From assembly GCA_963763475.1 (NCBI GenBank), contig CAVXOR010000002.1, positions 372,001 through 436,000 of the forward strand: a stretch of 64,000 nt of DNA, in the 5' to 3' direction. The translations under genes and the position numbers were made by a program. The stretch is from AC-32 sp963763475 (GTDB lineage: Bacteria; Actinomycetota; Thermoleophilia; Gaiellales; Gaiellaceae). The notes beneath the pieces were generated by a model, which had not been told where the DNA came from, ran no database searches, and saw only the letters and a program-made list of their open reading frames with translations. Below are positions 25,315 to 33,773 of this stretch, in pieces (the stretch's first letter is position 1; every line of letters starts with the position of its first letter).

Positions 25315-26216
25315 ACCAGCCTCCCGATCACGGCGCCGGCGCCGGCGTCGGCCGCCGGCACGACGGCGCACATGCCGATCCCGAGGTTGAAGACCCGCCG
25401 CTGCTCCTCCTCCTCGACTCCCTGCTCGTCGAGCCACGCGTACACCGGCGGACGCTCCCACGCGTCCCAGTCGAGCTCGACGCCGACGCCCTCGGGCAGG
25501 ACGCGCGGCAGGTTGCCGAGGATCCCGCCGCCGGTCACGTGCGCCAGCGCCTTGACGTCGGCCCTCTCGCGCAGCGCGCGCACCTCGTCGAGATAGAGCC
25601 GGTGCGGCGCGAGCAGCAGGTCGGCATCGAAGTCGTCCTCGCCGATGAGCGCGCGTACGAGGGAAAAGCCGTTGGTGTGCAGGCCGGTGGAGGGAAGACC
25701 GAGCACGACGTCGCCGGCCTCGCAGCGCTTGCCGTCGATCAGCCTGTCGCGGTCGACGATCCCGACGCACGTGCCGGCAAAGTCGAGCTCGTGCTCGCGG
25801 TAGACGCCCGGCAGCTCGGCCGTCTCGCCGCCGATCAACGCACAGTCGGCCTCCCGGCAGACCTCGGCCGCGCCCTCGACCAGCTCGGCCACCTGCTCGA
25901 GGTCGAGCTCGTGGGCAGCGACGTAGTCGAGCAGGAACAGCGGCTCGGCCCCGGTCGTGAGCACGTCGTCGATGCAGTGCGCCGCCAGGTCGCGGCCGGC
26001 GTCGCGTAGCCGGCCGGCCCGTCGCGAGAGCACGAGCTTGGAGCCGACTCCGTCGGTGGTCGCGGCGAGGAAGCGCCGATCGTCGAGTGGGTAGAGCCCG
26101 GCGAAGGCGCCGAACCCCTCGGCCCCGGTGGACTCGACCGCGGCGCGCAGGCGGGCAACGACTCGCTCGGCCGCGACGAGCGAGACACCCGCCTCGTCGT
26201 ACGTCTTCGCCCTCAC
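25311..26216 (-). CDS. purM: AIR synthetase (FGAM cyclo-ligase)
   Basis: The 301-residue enzyme closes the imidazole ring of AIR using ATP. Visible motifs are AATTDGVGSKLVL, DVLTTGAEPLFLLDYVA, LIGGETAELPGVY, GLPSTGLHTNGFSLVR and HVTGGGILGNLPRVLP. It is shorter than most PurM (about 330-350 residues); the C terminus stops soon after FNLGIGMCAVV, at a GTGA overlap with purN, so the final helix is trimmed. The GTG start has a leaderless promoter with the same TAGACT box and 7-base spacing as purB and purL. Confidence 0.96.
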   Translation of the reverse strand: MRAKTYDEAGVSLVAAERVVARLRAAVESTGAEGFGAFAGLYPLDDRRFLAATTDGVGSKLVLSRRAGRLRDAGRDLAAHCIDDVLTTGAEPLFLLDYVAAHELDLEQVAELVEGAAEVCREADCALIGGETAELPGVYREHELDFAGTCVGIVDRDRLIDGKRCEAGDVVLGLPSTGLHTNGFSLVRALIGEDDFDADLLLAPHRLYLDEVRALRERADVKALAHVTGGGILGNLPRVLPEGVGVELDWDAWERPPVYAWLDEQGVEEEEQRRVFNLGIGMCAVVPAADAGAGAVIGRLV

Positions 26217-26223
26217 CCGCGCG

Positions 26224-26229
26224 AGTCTA
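26224..26229 (-). promoter_or_regulatory. -10 box of purMNH
   Basis: TAGACT, 7 bases before the GTG of purM; identical in hexamer and spacing to the boxes of purB and purL. Confidence 0.55.
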
Positions 26230-26238
26230 CGAGGCGAA

Positions 26239-26850
26239 TCAGTCGAACACCTCCGCGTGCAGCTCGGGCCGGCCGCGCGGGCCGTCCGGCAGGAAGCGCA
26301 CCGTCGTCCCGCCGACCATCACCTCGTCGTCCATCTGATTCACCTCGAGCAAGCCACAGAGCGCGTCGGCCTTCGCCGCCGGGTCGTCGGCGCGCAGGTG
26401 CAGCTCCTGCAGCCGCAGCTCGTCTGCGTTCTCCAGCAGCTCGTCGATCCAGTCGCGCTGCGGGTGCACCTCGAGCCGGTAGCCCGCGTCGGTGGCGACG
26501 AACGTGCGCCGGCCCGGGTACTCCTGCACCCGCAGGCGCCGCTCGGTCGCCCGCTCGAGGACCTCGTGGAACTCGTCGTCGTCGAGCGCAACGCCGAGAT
26601 GATCGACCCGGGGGAGCGGCCATTGGCCCGGCTGGACGACGACGTTGACCGCTCCGCGCTCGAGCTCCGAGAGCCGGTGCCGGAAGCCCTTCTGCTCGAG
26701 CTGCTCCCACGAGACGCCCGACTCGAAGTGCACCTGGTCCTCACCGATCCGCCCGTAGCGAGCGATCAGCTCGAAGCCGAGCTTCCCCAGGTAGCGCGCC
26801 TCGACGTCGCGCACGTTGCTCGTCACCAGGTGGTAGTGAAAGAGCTTCAA
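26239..26850 (-). CDS. VOC-superfamily (glyoxalase-like) protein
   Basis: The 203-residue protein has repeated beta-alpha-beta-beta-beta modules of the vicinal oxygen chelate fold: LFHYHLVTSNVRDVEARYLG, RVDHLGVALDDDEFHEVL, YRLEVHPQRDWID. The His and Glu positions suit a metal site, but the substrate (dioxygenase, glyoxalase or resistance type) cannot be told. I chose the TTG at 26850, where the VOC strand begins; the longer frame to 26949 would overlap the divergent VOC gene. It lies between purM and a second, divergent VOC gene. Confidence 0.75.
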   Translation of the reverse strand: MKLFHYHLVTSNVRDVEARYLGKLGFELIARYGRIGEDQVHFESGVSWEQLEQKGFRHRLSELERGAVNVVVQPGQWPLPRVDHLGVALDDDEFHEVLERATERRLRVQEYPGRRTFVATDAGYRLEVHPQRDWIDELLENADELRLQELHLRADDPAAKADALCGLLEVNQMDDEVMVGGTTVRFLPDGPRGRPELHAEVFD

Positions 26851-26908
26851 CGGCGCGCCGAATACTGGCAGGAAGAACGGGGTCTGCGCGGAATGTGACG
26901 CCCGCCAC

Positions 26909-27328
26909 ATGAATGGCTCCGCCCTGCACCACATCGACCTCGTCGTCACGTCGATCGAGCGCAGCCTGCCCTTCTACCGCGACCTGCTCGCGCCGCTCGG
27001 CTTCCACCGGATCGGCGAGGTCGAGGGCGAGCGCGGCGAGACGATCTGGTACCTCTCCGGCGCCGGCTGCTCGATCGGGCTCCGTGAGGCGCAGAGCGAG
27101 AGCGAGGGCCCCCACGACCGCTACCGCGTCGGTCTGCACCACCTGGCGCTCGAGGCGGGTTCGCGCGCCGTGGTCAACGAGCGCGCCCAGTGGTTGCGCG
27201 AGCAGGGTGCCGAGATCGAGAGCGGCCCCGAGGAGTACTCGTACGTGCCTGGCTACTACGCGGTGTTCTTTTACGATCCCGACGGCATCAAGCTGGAACT
27301 CGTGCACGTCCCCGGCCTTGCGGCCTGA
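26909..27328 (+). CDS. VOC-superfamily (glyoxalase-like) protein
   Basis: This 139-residue single VOC domain has LHHIDLVVTSIERSLPFYRD at the start, GLHHLALEAGS in the middle and YDPDGIKLELVHVP at the end, giving the usual His, His and Glu metal ligands. It is divergent from another VOC gene but is not close to it in sequence. A small membrane-protein gene follows after 16 bases. Substrate unknown. Confidence 0.85.
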   Translation: MNGSALHHIDLVVTSIERSLPFYRDLLAPLGFHRIGEVEGERGETIWYLSGAGCSIGLREAQSESEGPHDRYRVGLHHLALEAGSRAVVNERAQWLREQGAEIESGPEEYSYVPGYYAVFFYDPDGIKLELVHVPGLAA

Positions 27329-27344
27329 AGAAAGGAGAGCTGGC

Positions 27345-27626
27345 ATGTCGACGACTCCTCCGGAGCAGACTCCGGGCTCGACGGGCTCGACGGGCTCGAC
27401 CCGCCCGTCGATTGGAATGCCCACCATCGCGTCCGGCGCCCGGATGCCTGTCCCCGGCAACGCGGAGTTCGCGCTCTACTTCGTCGTCGAGGTGATCCTG
27501 ATCCTGATCTGGATCATCGCCGACAGCGTCAACACCAACCAGTGGTGCGTCTTCACGGTCGCCCTGACCGCGTTCTACTTCCTCAGCCGCGGGATCGCGA
27601 AGGCGAGCCGCGTTCTCGAGCAGTAG
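27345..27626 (+). CDS. small membrane protein with Gly-Ser-Thr repeat
   Basis: The 93-residue product has a polar N-terminal 45 residues including GSTGSTGST, encoded by a 9-base tandem repeat, followed by two hydrophobic helices (about 46-64 FALYFVVEVILILIWIIA and 72-86). A good AAAGGAG ribosome site supports the ATG. No family is recognised. It lies downstream of the VOC gene on the plus strand and converges on purF. Confidence 0.75.
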   Translation: MSTTPPEQTPGSTGSTGSTRPSIGMPTIASGARMPVPGNAEFALYFVVEVILILIWIIADSVNTNQWCVFTVALTAFYFLSRGIAKASRVLEQ

Positions 27627-27632
27627 CTCGAG

Positions 27633-29015
27633 TCACGCGCGCGCCGGCTCGAACCTGAGCTTCGCGCCCTCACGCGGGACTGCCGTCGGGTAGTCCCGCG
27701 TGAGGCAGGCGCGACATAGCTCGCTCGGCGGGCGGCGCGTCGAGGCCTCGAGGCCTTCCAGCGAGAGGTAGGCGAGCGAGGTGGCGCCGATGTGCTCGCG
27801 GATCTGCTCGACGGTCCGCGTGCTCGCGATCATCTCGTCCTCTGCTGCCAGGTCGATCCCGTAGAAGCACTGGCCCACCACGGGCGGCGCCGAGACGCGC
27901 ACGTGCACCTCGGCCGCGCCGGCCTCGAACAGCATCTCGACTATCTTGCGCGTCGTGTTGCCGCGGACGATCGAGTCGTCCACCGCGACCACGCGCTTGC
28001 CGGCGACCTCGGCGAGGGGGTTGAACTTCAGCTTCACGCCCTGCTCGCGCAGACCCTGGTCGGGCTGGATGAAGGTGCGGCCGACGTAGCGGTTCTTGAT
28101 CAGGCCCTCGGAGAAGGGGATCCCGGTCGCGCGCGAGAAGCCGATCGCGGCGGGCGTGCCGGAGTCGGGGATCGGCAGCACGAGGTCGGCCTCGACCGGC
28201 GCCTCCTCGGCGAGCCGCTCGCCCATGCGCACGCGCGCGCCGTGCACCTCGACGCCGTCGAGCCGCGTGTCGGGCCGCGCCAGGTAGAAGAACTCGAAGA
28301 TGCAGAGCGCGCCGTGCTCGGCGGGCTCGACGGCCTGGCGCGAGCGGACGCCCTGCTCGTCGATCAGGACCAGCTCGCCCGGCGCCAGCTCCCGCTCCAG
28401 CTCCGCGCCGACCAGGTCGAGCGCGCAGGTCTCGGAAGCGAGAATCCACTCGCCCTGCTCGCCGCGCCCGAGGCAGAGCGGCCGGAAGCCGTGGGGGTCG
28501 CGGAACCCCACGAGCGTCCCGTCGCAGAGCGCGACCACGGAGAAGGCGCCCTCGAGCCGGGCCATCGCGCCGGCGACCGCCTCCTCGAGCGGCGCCTCGT
28601 CGTTCGCGATCAGGGCGGCGATCAGCTCGGTATCGGAGGTCGTGCCGAGCGTGACGTCCTCAGTGGCGAGCTGCTCGCGGAGCTCCGTCGCGTTGACGAG
28701 GTTGCCGTTGTGCCCGAGGGCGACCGTCCGCCCCCGGCCGCGCTGGATCAGCGGCTGCGCGTTGGCCCAGAGGGTCGAGCCGGTGGTCGAGTAGCGCGTG
28801 TGGCCGATCGCGGTGTCGCCGTGCAGGCCGCGCAGCTTCTGCTCGTCGAAGACCTGCGTGACGAGGCCCATGTCGCGCAGCACGGTCAGGCGGCCGTGGT
28901 CCGAGACGGCGATCCCGGCCGACTCCTGGCCGCGGTGCTGCAGCGCGAACAGGCCGAAGAAGGTGACGCGGGCGACGTCGCGCTCGGGCGCGCGAATGCC
29001 GAACACCCCGCACAT
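27633..29015 (-). CDS. purF: amidophosphoribosyltransferase
   Basis: The 460-residue enzyme makes phosphoribosylamine, the committed step of purine synthesis. The N terminus is MCGVFGI, so Cys2 is the glutaminase nucleophile and no long propeptide is seen. The PRPP site is VAVDDSIVRGNTTRKIV near residue 345. Cysteines in VGQCFYG and ELCRACLTRDYP match the oxygen-sensitive [4Fe-4S] ligands of the Bacillus-type enzyme. The ATG overlaps the purL stop as TGATG, so it is translated with purL. The end is 7 bases from the convergent membrane-protein gene. Confidence 0.97.
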   Translation of the reverse strand: MCGVFGIRAPERDVARVTFFGLFALQHRGQESAGIAVSDHGRLTVLRDMGLVTQVFDEQKLRGLHGDTAIGHTRYSTTGSTLWANAQPLIQRGRGRTVALGHNGNLVNATELREQLATEDVTLGTTSDTELIAALIANDEAPLEEAVAGAMARLEGAFSVVALCDGTLVGFRDPHGFRPLCLGRGEQGEWILASETCALDLVGAELERELAPGELVLIDEQGVRSRQAVEPAEHGALCIFEFFYLARPDTRLDGVEVHGARVRMGERLAEEAPVEADLVLPIPDSGTPAAIGFSRATGIPFSEGLIKNRYVGRTFIQPDQGLREQGVKLKFNPLAEVAGKRVVAVDDSIVRGNTTRKIVEMLFEAGAAEVHVRVSAPPVVGQCFYGIDLAAEDEMIASTRTVEQIREHIGATSLAYLSLEGLEASTRRPPSELCRACLTRDYPTAVPREGAKLRFEPARA

Positions 29016-30877
29016 CAGGCGACCGTCCCGAGCTCTCGCAGGTGCGCCCAGTCGGGGCGCGCGCCGGCCAGGATCACCGAGCCGTACGGCGCGTCGGCGT
29101 CCGCCTCGAAGGAGTGGCCGCTGAAGGCCGACGCCTGCGCGAGCGCGTGGGCGAGACCACCCTCGCCGACGTCGTGCGCCAGCGAGAGCTGCGACGCGTT
29201 CCGCCAGAGCCAGCCGATCAGCTCGACCTCGTCGCCCTCGGCCAGCCAGACCGTGTCGCCGGGTCGCCAGCCGCGCGGCACCTTGCGGACGTCCGGGACG
29301 AGCCCGACGCAGCCGACGACCGGCGTCGGCGGAATCGCGCGTCCGTCGGTCTCGTTGTAGAGCGACACATTGCCCGATACGACCGGCACCCCGAGCGCCT
29401 CCGCAGTCTCCGCGATCGCGGCGATCGCCTCGGCCAGCTCCCAGCCGATCTCGGGCTTCTCCGGATTGCCGAAGTTGAGGCAGTCGGTCAGCGCGAGCGG
29501 CTCCCCGCCGGAGCAGGCGACGTTACGAGCCGCGCCGAGCACGGCCGCGCGTCCAGCCTCGCGCGGGTCGCGGCAGCCCAGCGGCGGCCCGTCGAGCGAC
29601 ACCGCCAGCCCGCGCCAGGACGGCCGCAGCTGCAGCACCGCCGCGTCCAGCCCCGGCCGGCGCACCGTGCGCGAGAGGACGAGTTGGTCGTACTGCTCGT
29701 AGATCCACTCCTTCGGCTCGAGGTTGACCGGGTCGACCAGCCCGCGCGGTCGCGCGGCCTCGAGCCGGTCGACCTCGTAGCGGGGGCACTCGTCGGTCAG
29801 CAGCCGCGCAGGGATCTCCCCGACGGGCACGTCGTCCCAGAAGGCGCGCAGCTCGCCGGTCTCGGTTACCTCGCCGATCGCCGCGTGATGGAGCTCCCAG
29901 CGTCGGAGCACGGCCTCGACCTGGGCGAGCCGCTCGGGCCGGACGACCGCGACCATCCGCTCCTGGCTCTCGGAGATCATGATCTCCCAGGGCTCCATCC
30001 CGTCCTCGCGCAGGGGGACGCGGTCGAGCTGGACGTCGACGCCCACGTCGCGGGCCATCTCGGCGAGGGAGGAGGCGAGCCCGGCCGCCCCGCAGTCCTG
30101 CAGCGACTCGACGAGCCCCGCGTCGACCAGCTCGAGCGAGGCCTCGATCACCTTCTTGCCCGTAAAGGGATCGCCGACCTGCACGGTCGGGCGCTTGTCC
30201 GCGTCGTCCTCACCGAGCTCCTGGCTTGCAAGGACCGAGGCGCCGCCGATTCCGTCCCGGCCGGTGGTGGCGCCGTAGAGGACGAGCAGGTTCCCGGTCC
30301 CGGTCGCGCGCGCACGCGTCACCCCCTCAGCGGGCAAGAGGCCGACGCACATCGCGTTCACCAGGCAGTTGCCGGCGTACGCGGCGTCGAAGACCGCCTC
30401 GCCGCCGACGGTGGGGACGCCGACGCAGTTGCCGTAGTGGCCGATCCCGGCGACCGCGCGCCGGAAGCTCCAGTCGGGCGCGCCGAAGCGCAGGCCGTCG
30501 AGCAGCGCCACCGGCCGCGCGCCCATGGCGACGATGTCGCGCAGGATCCCGCCCACGCCGGTAGCCGCACCCTGAAACGGCTCGACCGCGGAGGGGTGGT
30601 TGTGGGACTCGACCTTGAAGGCCACCGCCTCGCCGTCGCCGAGGTCGATCACGCCCGCGTTCTCGCCGGGCCCCTGCAGGACGCGCTCGCCCGCGCTCGG
30701 CAAACGCTTGAGCAGGCGCGCCGAGTGCTTGTAGCCGCAGTGCTCCGACCAGAGCAGCGAGAAGACCGCGAGCTCGAAATGGTTCGGCTCGCGCTCGAGC
30801 AGCTCGACGATGCGTGCGTACTCGGAGTTGGTGAGGCCGAGCGCCTCGTGCAGCGACTGATCGGAGACCCTCGTCAG
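29015..30877 (-). CDS. purL: FGAM synthase, small PurL subunit
   Basis: The roughly 620-residue protein is the small type of PurL, which works with PurQ (glutaminase) and PurS. Motifs are LLWSEHCGYKHS near 40, VESHNHPSAVEPFQGAATGVGGI near 90, ASQELGEDDADKRPTVQVGDPF, CLNFGNPEKPE and AHDVGEGGLAHAL. The coding frame clearly extends upstream of the first TTG (30703), with no in-frame ATG or GTG. The CTG at 30877 sits exactly 7 bases after TAGACT, the spacing used by purM and purB, so I place the start there; a base error turning GTG into CTG is possible. It is followed by purF with a one-base overlap. Confidence 0.9.
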   Translation of the reverse strand: MTRVSDQSLHEALGLTNSEYARIVELLEREPNHFELAVFSLLWSEHCGYKHSARLLKRLPSAGERVLQGPGENAGVIDLGDGEAVAFKVESHNHPSAVEPFQGAATGVGGILRDIVAMGARPVALLDGLRFGAPDWSFRRAVAGIGHYGNCVGVPTVGGEAVFDAAYAGNCLVNAMCVGLLPAEGVTRARATGTGNLLVLYGATTGRDGIGGASVLASQELGEDDADKRPTVQVGDPFTGKKVIEASLELVDAGLVESLQDCGAAGLASSLAEMARDVGVDVQLDRVPLREDGMEPWEIMISESQERMVAVVRPERLAQVEAVLRRWELHHAAIGEVTETGELRAFWDDVPVGEIPARLLTDECPRYEVDRLEAARPRGLVDPVNLEPKEWIYEQYDQLVLSRTVRRPGLDAAVLQLRPSWRGLAVSLDGPPLGCRDPREAGRAAVLGAARNVACSGGEPLALTDCLNFGNPEKPEIGWELAEAIAAIAETAEALGVPVVSGNVSLYNETDGRAIPPTPVVGCVGLVPDVRKVPRGWRPGDTVWLAEGDEVELIGWLWRNASQLSLAHDVGEGGLAHALAQASAFSGHSFEADADAPYGSVILAGARPDWAHLRELGTVA

Positions 30878-30884
30878 GACGCCG

Positions 30885-30890
30885 AGTCTA
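30885..30890 (-). promoter_or_regulatory. -10 box of purLF
   Basis: TAGACT, 7 bases before the CTG at 30877. It is the main evidence for the purL start. Confidence 0.5.
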
Positions 30891-30951
30891 ATCCTCCGAC
30901 CGGCGGTTTTGCCCCCCCGCCGGATCTAAATCCCAAGAAGGTGCGTTGAAC

Positions 30952-31006
30952 GGTCGCGTGAGCAAGGCCCACGCGACCTCCCTGGTCGGCGCCGGAAGAC
31001 GGCGCC
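30952..31006 (+). promoter_or_regulatory. two consecutive hairpins before the EamA gene
   Basis: A 9-bp stem (GGTCGCGTG 30952-30960 with CACGCGACC 30970-30978) is followed by a 6-bp stem (GGCGCC 30988-30993 with GGCGCC 31001-31006). No U-tract follows, so it is not a standard terminator. It could be a leader structure for the transporter gene at 31038, or protect the divergent purL promoter region. No known riboswitch class was recognised. Confidence 0.35.
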
Positions 31007-31037
31007 TTGGCCTCACAGGACAGGTCGAGCCCACGTT

Positions 31038-31943
31038 GTGAAAGCAGTGAGCCGACGACACCTCGCGATGCTGATCGGGCTGGCGCTGATCTGGGGCGCC
31101 TCCTTCCTGTTCATCAAGGTCGCCGTGCGCGAGCTGACGCCGGCGACCCTGATCGTCGGCCGGCTCGGGCTCGCGGCGATCACGCTCGGCCTGCTCGTGC
31201 CGTTCGTCGTCGGCTCGGGCGAGACGGTGCGCCAGCTGCGCGCGAACTGGGTCTGGCTCGTGGTGGTCGCGCTCGTGAACACGGCGATTCCGTTCTGGCT
31301 GCTCTCCTGGGGCGAGACGCGGATCGACTCCGGGCTCGCGTCGATCATCCAGGCCTCGGTGCCGATCTTCAACGCGCTGATCGCGTTCGTCGCCTTCCGC
31401 GAGGTCCGCGTGACCGGCGTGCGGCTGCTGGGAGTCGGGGTCGGGTTCGTCGGCGTCGCCCTGCTCGTCGGCGCGCAGCCCGAGGGCAAGGTCCTCGGCG
31501 CGCTGGCCGTGGTCGGGATGGCGTTCTGCTACGGCGTCGGCGGCCTTCTGAGCGGCCGGTACCTCAACGAGGCGCGGCCGCTGGTCGTCTCGTTCGCGTC
31601 GACCGCAATCGCGACGCTCGTCTGGCTGCCCGTCGGCGCCGCGCAGGCGCCCGCGCACATGCCCGGCTGGAAGACGATCGGCTCCGTGCTCGCTCTCGGC
31701 ATCCCGGGGACGGCGCTCGCCTACCTGCTCTTCTTCGGCTTGATCACCGGTGCCGGCGCGGCGTACGCGTCGCTAGTCACATACCTAATCCCGCCGATCG
31801 CGCTGGCGTACGGCGCGGTCTTCCTCGACGAGCGCTTCGGCGCCGCCGCGCTGGGCGGCCTCGCCCTGATCCTCGCCGGTGTCGCGCTCGGCACCGGCGC
31901 GGTGCGCTTCGCGCGCCTACGCCGCGCCCTTTCGGCGGGTTGA
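31038..31943 (+). CDS. EamA/DMT-family transporter
   Basis: The 301-residue protein has ten hydrophobic helices in two repeats of five, as in the drug/metabolite transporter superfamily. The first repeat begins LALIWGASFLFIKVAVRELTP; the second ends with a SLVTYLIPPIALAYGAVFLDE motif and ALILAGVALGTGAV. The family exports amino acids and other small metabolites. The GTG start follows a double-hairpin leader. A paralogue lies 400 bases downstream, separated by a small lipoprotein gene on the other strand. Confidence 0.92.
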   Translation: MKAVSRRHLAMLIGLALIWGASFLFIKVAVRELTPATLIVGRLGLAAITLGLLVPFVVGSGETVRQLRANWVWLVVVALVNTAIPFWLLSWGETRIDSGLASIIQASVPIFNALIAFVAFREVRVTGVRLLGVGVGFVGVALLVGAQPEGKVLGALAVVGMAFCYGVGGLLSGRYLNEARPLVVSFASTAIATLVWLPVGAAQAPAHMPGWKTIGSVLALGIPGTALAYLLFFGLITGAGAAYASLVTYLIPPIALAYGAVFLDERFGAAALGGLALILAGVALGTGAVRFARLRRALSAG

Positions 31944-31949
31944 CGCGCC

Positions 31950-32282
31950 TCAGTACCTCTTCGCTTCGTCGCTGAGCTCGCCCGCGCACACCAGGCAGTA
32001 GCCGCTGATCGATTCCGCCTCCGCCTGGAGCCGTCGCTTTGCCTCGTCGCTCCCGAGCAGGTCCCGGTACTGGCGGACGAGCGCGATGTACTGATCCGTG
32101 GTGTCCTGGAAGTGGCCCTGGTTGTAGCTCGAGTTGGGCGTCTCGAGCACGGAGAACCTGAAGTCGATCTTCTCGAACTTGTGGTCCATCGCCTTCCTGT
32201 CGGCCGAGCCGCCGTCGCCGCAACCGGCGAGCATCAGAGCTGCGAGCAGCAAGACACCGACGATCGCGGTCCGCAACCTCAT
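31950..32282 (-). CDS. small lipoprotein
   Basis: The 110-residue product has a signal sequence ending in the lipobox LMLAGC (Cys about residue 21), so it should be lipid-anchored on the outer face of the membrane. The mature part is charged and helical and contains a C-terminal CLVC pair. No family is recognised. It is divergent from the second EamA gene; TACATT 9 bases before the ATG may be its -10 box. Confidence 0.75.
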   Translation of the reverse strand: MRLRTAIVGVLLLAALMLAGCGDGGSADRKAMDHKFEKIDFRFSVLETPNSSYNQGHFQDTTDQYIALVRQYRDLLGSDEAKRRLQAEAESISGYCLVCAGELSDEAKRY

Positions 32283-32333
32283 CGTCGCGTCAATGTAGAT
32301 ACCACCTTCCCCAGGAGCAAGCCGCCGGGACGG

Positions 32334-32339
32334 TAGCCT
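32334..32339 (+). promoter_or_regulatory. -10 box of the second EamA gene
   Basis: TAGCCT lies 7 bases before the GTG at 32347. Confidence 0.5.
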
Positions 32340-32346
32340 CGGGCGC

Positions 32347-33255
32347 GTGTCGCGCTCGTACGTGATCTACATCGGCCTGCTGGCCGCGTTCTGGGGTGCC
32401 TCCTACATGTTCATCAAGGTCGCCAACCGCGCCTTCGAGCCGGCGACGATGATGATGCTGCGGCTCGCGCTCGCGGCCTCGCTGCTGCTGGTCGTCCTCG
32501 CCCTTCAGCGCGGTTGGGACGCGACCGTCGCCGACATGCGCGGCCTGGGCTGGGAAGGCTTCGCGCTCGGGGTCGTGAACGGAGCGATCCCGTTCACCCT
32601 GATCGCCTGGGGCGAGCGCCACATCGACTCGGGCGTGGCGGCGATCGCCAACGCCTCGATGCCGATCTTCGTCGTGTTGCTGGCGATCCGCTGGCAGCCG
32701 AGCGAGCGCGTGCACGGGTTGCGGCTGGTCGGCTTCCTCGTCGGGCTGCTCGGCGTCGGCGTGCTCGCCGGCGTTCACCCCGAAGGCGGCTGGTGGGGCG
32801 TGGCCGGAACGCTCGCGGTCGTGGTCGCATCGGTCTCGTACGCGGTCGGCAGCCTCTGGGGCCAGAGGCTGATCCACCGCACCAGCGGGCTCGTGCTCTC
32901 GGCCAGCTCGATGCTGGGCGGTCTGCTGGTCCTGATCCCGCTCGGGCTCTGGCAGCTGCCGGACGAGCTGCCCGGCTGGAAGGCGAGCGGCTCTGTGATC
33001 GCCCTGGCCGTGATCGGGACTGCGGTCGCGCAGATCATCCTCTACCGCGTGCTGCGCAGCGACGGCGCCGCCCGCGTCAGCCTCGTCACGTACCTGCTGC
33101 CCGTCACGGCGTTGATTTACGGCGTCACGCTGCTCGGCGAGCCGCTGACCTGGGAGGAGCTCGCCGGGATGGCCCTGATCCTCGGCGGGGTCGCGCTCGG
33201 GTCGGGCGCGGTGCGGTTCCCGCGGCGCGAGCCGGTGGCAGCGCCCACGCCGTGA
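32347..33255 (+). CDS. EamA/DMT-family transporter
   Basis: This 302-residue, ten-helix protein is a paralogue of the transporter at 31038 with the same landmarks: LAAFWGASYMFIKVANRAFEPA at the start, ERHIDSGVAAIANASMPIF in helix 4 and SLVTYLLPVTALIYGVTLLGE near the end. The identity is moderate, so the two probably differ in substrate. It overlaps the GNAT gene by GTGA, suggesting that the acetyltransferase and exporter act together, for example on a toxic or overflow metabolite; this is inference. Confidence 0.92.
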   Translation: MSRSYVIYIGLLAAFWGASYMFIKVANRAFEPATMMMLRLALAASLLLVVLALQRGWDATVADMRGLGWEGFALGVVNGAIPFTLIAWGERHIDSGVAAIANASMPIFVVLLAIRWQPSERVHGLRLVGFLVGLLGVGVLAGVHPEGGWWGVAGTLAVVVASVSYAVGSLWGQRLIHRTSGLVLSASSMLGGLLVLIPLGLWQLPDELPGWKASGSVIALAVIGTAVAQIILYRVLRSDGAARVSLVTYLLPVTALIYGVTLLGEPLTWEELAGMALILGGVALGSGAVRFPRREPVAAPTP

Positions 33256-33764
33256 GCGAGATCACGCTCCGGCGCGCCGAGCCACGAGACGTCGACTTCC
33301 TGCTCGAGCTGATGACTCACGAGGACGTCGACCCGTTCATGGCCGTCGTCCGCCCGCGCGACCGGGAGGGGCTGCTCGAAGAGATCGAGCGCTCGCGGGC
33401 CGAGCCCGAGGACTACGGTCGCTTCGTGATCGAGGTCGACGGCGAGCCGGCCGGCCTGATGGGCTTTCAGGTCGCCAACCGCCGCAGCATGATCGCCAAC
33501 CTCGGCTCGCTGGCGGTGCACCCGTCCTTTCGCGGCCGGCGGCTGGCGGATGAGGCCGCACGGCTCTTCCAGCGGCACCTGATCTTCGAGCTCGGCTTCC
33601 ACCGGCTCCAGCTGGAGATCTACGGCTTCAACGAGCGCGCGCAGCGGCACGCCGAGCGGGCCGGCTTCGTCCGGGAGGGGATACGCCGAAAGGCGTACGA
33701 CCGCCACGGCGAGTGGGTGGACGGGGTGATCTACGGCCTCGTACGCGAGGACCTCGCCGAGTAA
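33252..33764 (+). CDS. GNAT-family N-acetyltransferase (RimJ/RimL-like)
   Basis: The 170-residue protein has the GNAT fold: ITLRRAEPRDVDFLLELM at the start, LAVHPSFRGRRLADEAARLFQRHL (acetyl-CoA motif A) near 90 and NERAQRHAERAGFVREGIRRKAY at the end. The last motif is typical of RimJ/RimL-type acetyltransferases, including speG-like polyamine and ribosomal-protein enzymes. The GTG start is coupled to the EamA stop. Substrate unknown. Confidence 0.9.
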   Translation: MSEITLRRAEPRDVDFLLELMTHEDVDPFMAVVRPRDREGLLEEIERSRAEPEDYGRFVIEVDGEPAGLMGFQVANRRSMIANLGSLAVHPSFRGRRLADEAARLFQRHLIFELGFHRLQLEIYGFNERAQRHAERAGFVREGIRRKAYDRHGEWVDGVIYGLVREDLAE

Positions 33765-33773
33765 GAAGGCCGT

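Noticed and set aside
23110..25770. An 886-codon minus-strand frame including purN
   Set aside because: Only the purN part is coding; the rest shadows purM and purH. The missing stop is better explained by a one-base error.
27377..27406. 9-base tandem repeat as a CRISPR or mobile feature
   Set aside because: It is an in-frame coding repeat for Gly-Ser-Thr in a small membrane protein.
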